Source: CAWATG01 sp963785035 (GTDB lineage Bacteria; Actinomycetota; Acidimicrobiia; IMCC26256; CAWATG01). From it: a stretch of DNA of 35,156 nt. Each line of letters opens with the position of its first letter. Position 1 is the stretch's first letter. This document shows, one piece after another, positions 34,450 to 35,156 of this stretch. The position numbers and the translations under genes were made by a program. The notes under the pieces were generated by a model that was given only the letters and a program-made list of their open reading frames with translations, was not told where the DNA came from and did no database searches. Location of the stretch: contig CAWATG010000002.1 of NCBI GenBank assembly GCA_963785035.1, positions 1 to 35,156 on the forward strand, in the 5' to 3' direction.

Positions 34450-34734
34450 TCAGCCAGCTTTGAGATGCTCGCGAACCGCGTCTCGGATCACTTCCGAAAC
34501 GCCGACACCCTCGTCCTCGGCTCGGCGTAGGAGGAGTGCCTTGAGCTCAGGGTCGAGGCGGACTGATTCGACGCTCGACGGTTCCGCACCGAGGCGGGGT
34601 CGGCCGCGCCTTCCGCGTCGAGCGAGGATCTGGTCGACGCGGTGGCCGCGTTCGGCTTCATCCGCGAGTTGTTCGATGAGTTCGTCCGTGATCGGTGTAC
34701 CCGACTTGGTGTGGCCGTAGGTTCGCTCCTTCAT
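34450..34734 (-). CDS. Ribbon-helix-helix (CopG-type) antitoxin
   Basis: A 94-residue protein. The N-terminal half (TKSGTPITDELIEQLADEAE) would contact the toxin. A basic linker (RRGRRGRPRLG) follows, then the C-terminal ribbon-helix-helix: SVESVRLDPELKALLLRRAE, a turn, and VSEVIRDAVREHL. Such proteins bind their own operator as dimers and neutralise the toxin. Its ATG overlaps the TGA of the upstream toxin gene (ATGA), the toxin-first order. Confidence 0.82.
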   Translation of the reverse strand: MKERTYGHTKSGTPITDELIEQLADEAERGHRVDQILARRGRRGRPRLGAEPSSVESVRLDPELKALLLRRAEDEGVGVSEVIRDAVREHLKAG

Positions 34735-34923
34735 TGATCGAGCAGCTTCCGGTACTCCGCTCGTAGCGGCATTGCGTGGATAATCATTTGGTCGCCTTCC
34801 GCGGTGAGGGAGAACCACGAGCTCGAGGAGATTCGCAGCATGGTCAGGCCCGATGACGAGCCATCGGTCCGGATCCTCGCCGAGGTCTTCGACCGCCAAG
34901 GCGTGTGCGACGGCGCGCAACAT
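34731..34923 (-). CDS. Small toxin-like partner of the RHH antitoxin, frame broken once
   Basis: About 63 residues when repaired. The first frame reads MLRAVAHALAVEDLGEDP, then RWLVIGPDHAANLLELVVL. The end, TAEGDQMIIHAMPLRAEYRKLL, lies one frame over and stops at 34731. Removing one G of GGG 34808-34810 (one C on the coding strand) joins the two. The GPD-x-A-x-NLLE-V and IIHAM-x-MR-like motifs match small proteins that commonly precede this type of CopG antitoxin and are taken to be toxins. The exact activity is not known. If the frameshift is real, the toxin is dead and the antitoxin an orphan. Confidence 0.65.
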
Positions 34924-34996
34924 GTCGTCATCCGCGATGGCGGACGTCTGACGGCTGAGTGGACCTCCACACAGGATTATTGTACTACAGAATTCC

Positions 34997-35156
34997 GTGA
35001 GTTCCACCGTCGTCGAGTGGTCGTGGGGCGAGGTGTCATTCAGGACCGCGGAGAACGTCTGTTCTGAGAGCCGGGTCGTCGCCAAGGTGGAGGTGGATGC
35101 GGCCGGAGTGCGAGACGTCAGGCTGTATCTCGGCCCCACCGCGGCCCGAGGTACGC
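34997..35156 (+). CDS. Start of an unidentified gene running off the window
   Basis: From GTG 34997 the plus strand stays open to the window end (53 codons), with strongly GC-rich third positions. It begins SSTVVEWSWGEVSFRTAE and continues with alternating hydrophobic and charged residues suggestive of beta structure. I do not recognise the protein. The AT-rich bases 34977-34994 could hold promoters for this gene and the divergent toxin gene. No clear ribosome-binding site. Confidence 0.45.
   Translation, partial: MSSTVVEWSWGEVSFRTAENVCSESRVVAKVEVDAAGVRDVRLYLGPTAARGT

Overview
The window reads as chromosomal DNA of a high-GC Gram-positive bacterium, most likely an actinobacterium of class Acidimicrobiia. 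The support is indirect: high-GC codon use, a DUF3151 gene, the actinobacterial trio histidine phosphatase / DUF3090 / SCO1664-type kinase-like protein, a small zinc-ribbon protein, and secreted proteins carrying GYWxVxxDGGIFAFG repeats that are very common in Acidimicrobiia. I see no phage, IS element, integrase or CRISPR array.

Layout. 1-2.7 kb: the 3' end of a tRNA, two paralogous glyoxalase-fold (VOC) genes, and between them a minus-strand DJ-1/PfpI gene with a small upstream reading frame; an operator-like inverted repeat lies in the divergent gap. 3.1-5.4 kb: a collagen-like secreted protein with its own sigma70-type promoter and a strong terminator, then a TPR lipoprotein. 5.5-9.5 kb: a Baeyer-Villiger-type monooxygenase (frame broken), a convergent membrane glycosyltransferase and a pirin. 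9.7-11.9 kb: a secreted PIG-L deacetylase fused to an Ig-like domain and six propeller-like repeats (frame broken). 11.9-13.3 kb: a long gene-free stretch dominated by alternating CG/TG/CA dinucleotides. 13.3-20.3 kb: a zinc-ribbon protein, an Rpf-like transglycosylase, an Fpg/Nei DNA glycosylase, lgt, and a MacB-like ABC exporter (permease frame broken). 20.3-25.1 kb, minus strand: DUF3151, gmd, a sulfatase, purE and a questin-oxidase-like gene. 25.1-27.2 kb, plus: the phosphatase / DUF3090 / kinase-like trio. 27.2-30.3 kb: an FrhB-like Fe-S protein with a receiver-like partner, divergent metF, and Cu/Zn SOD. 30.4-35.2 kb: tRNA-Ser(CGA), tadA, a GAF-GGDEF diguanylate cyclase, a VapB-VapC-like toxin-antitoxin gene, a broken kelch-like lipoprotein, a second toxin-antitoxin pair and the start of a gene that leaves the window.

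A recurring property is that five genes are interrupted by six single-base frame changes, which can be placed in or beside short runs of C or A, while the protein continues convincingly in the next frame. This looks more like consensus-sequence indels than true gene decay, and it should be settled before any of these genes is called a pseudogene. Housekeeping functions (lgt, purE, metF, tadA, gmd, DNA repair) are mixed with cell-envelope and secreted functions (collagen-like protein, PIG-L protein, transglycosylase, sulfatase, SOD, kelch lipoprotein). Lgt is the enzyme that would lipidate the lipoproteins encoded here. The most interesting unexplained items are the CG-alternating gene-free island, the PIG-L/propeller protein, and the phosphatase-DUF3090-kinase-like trio.
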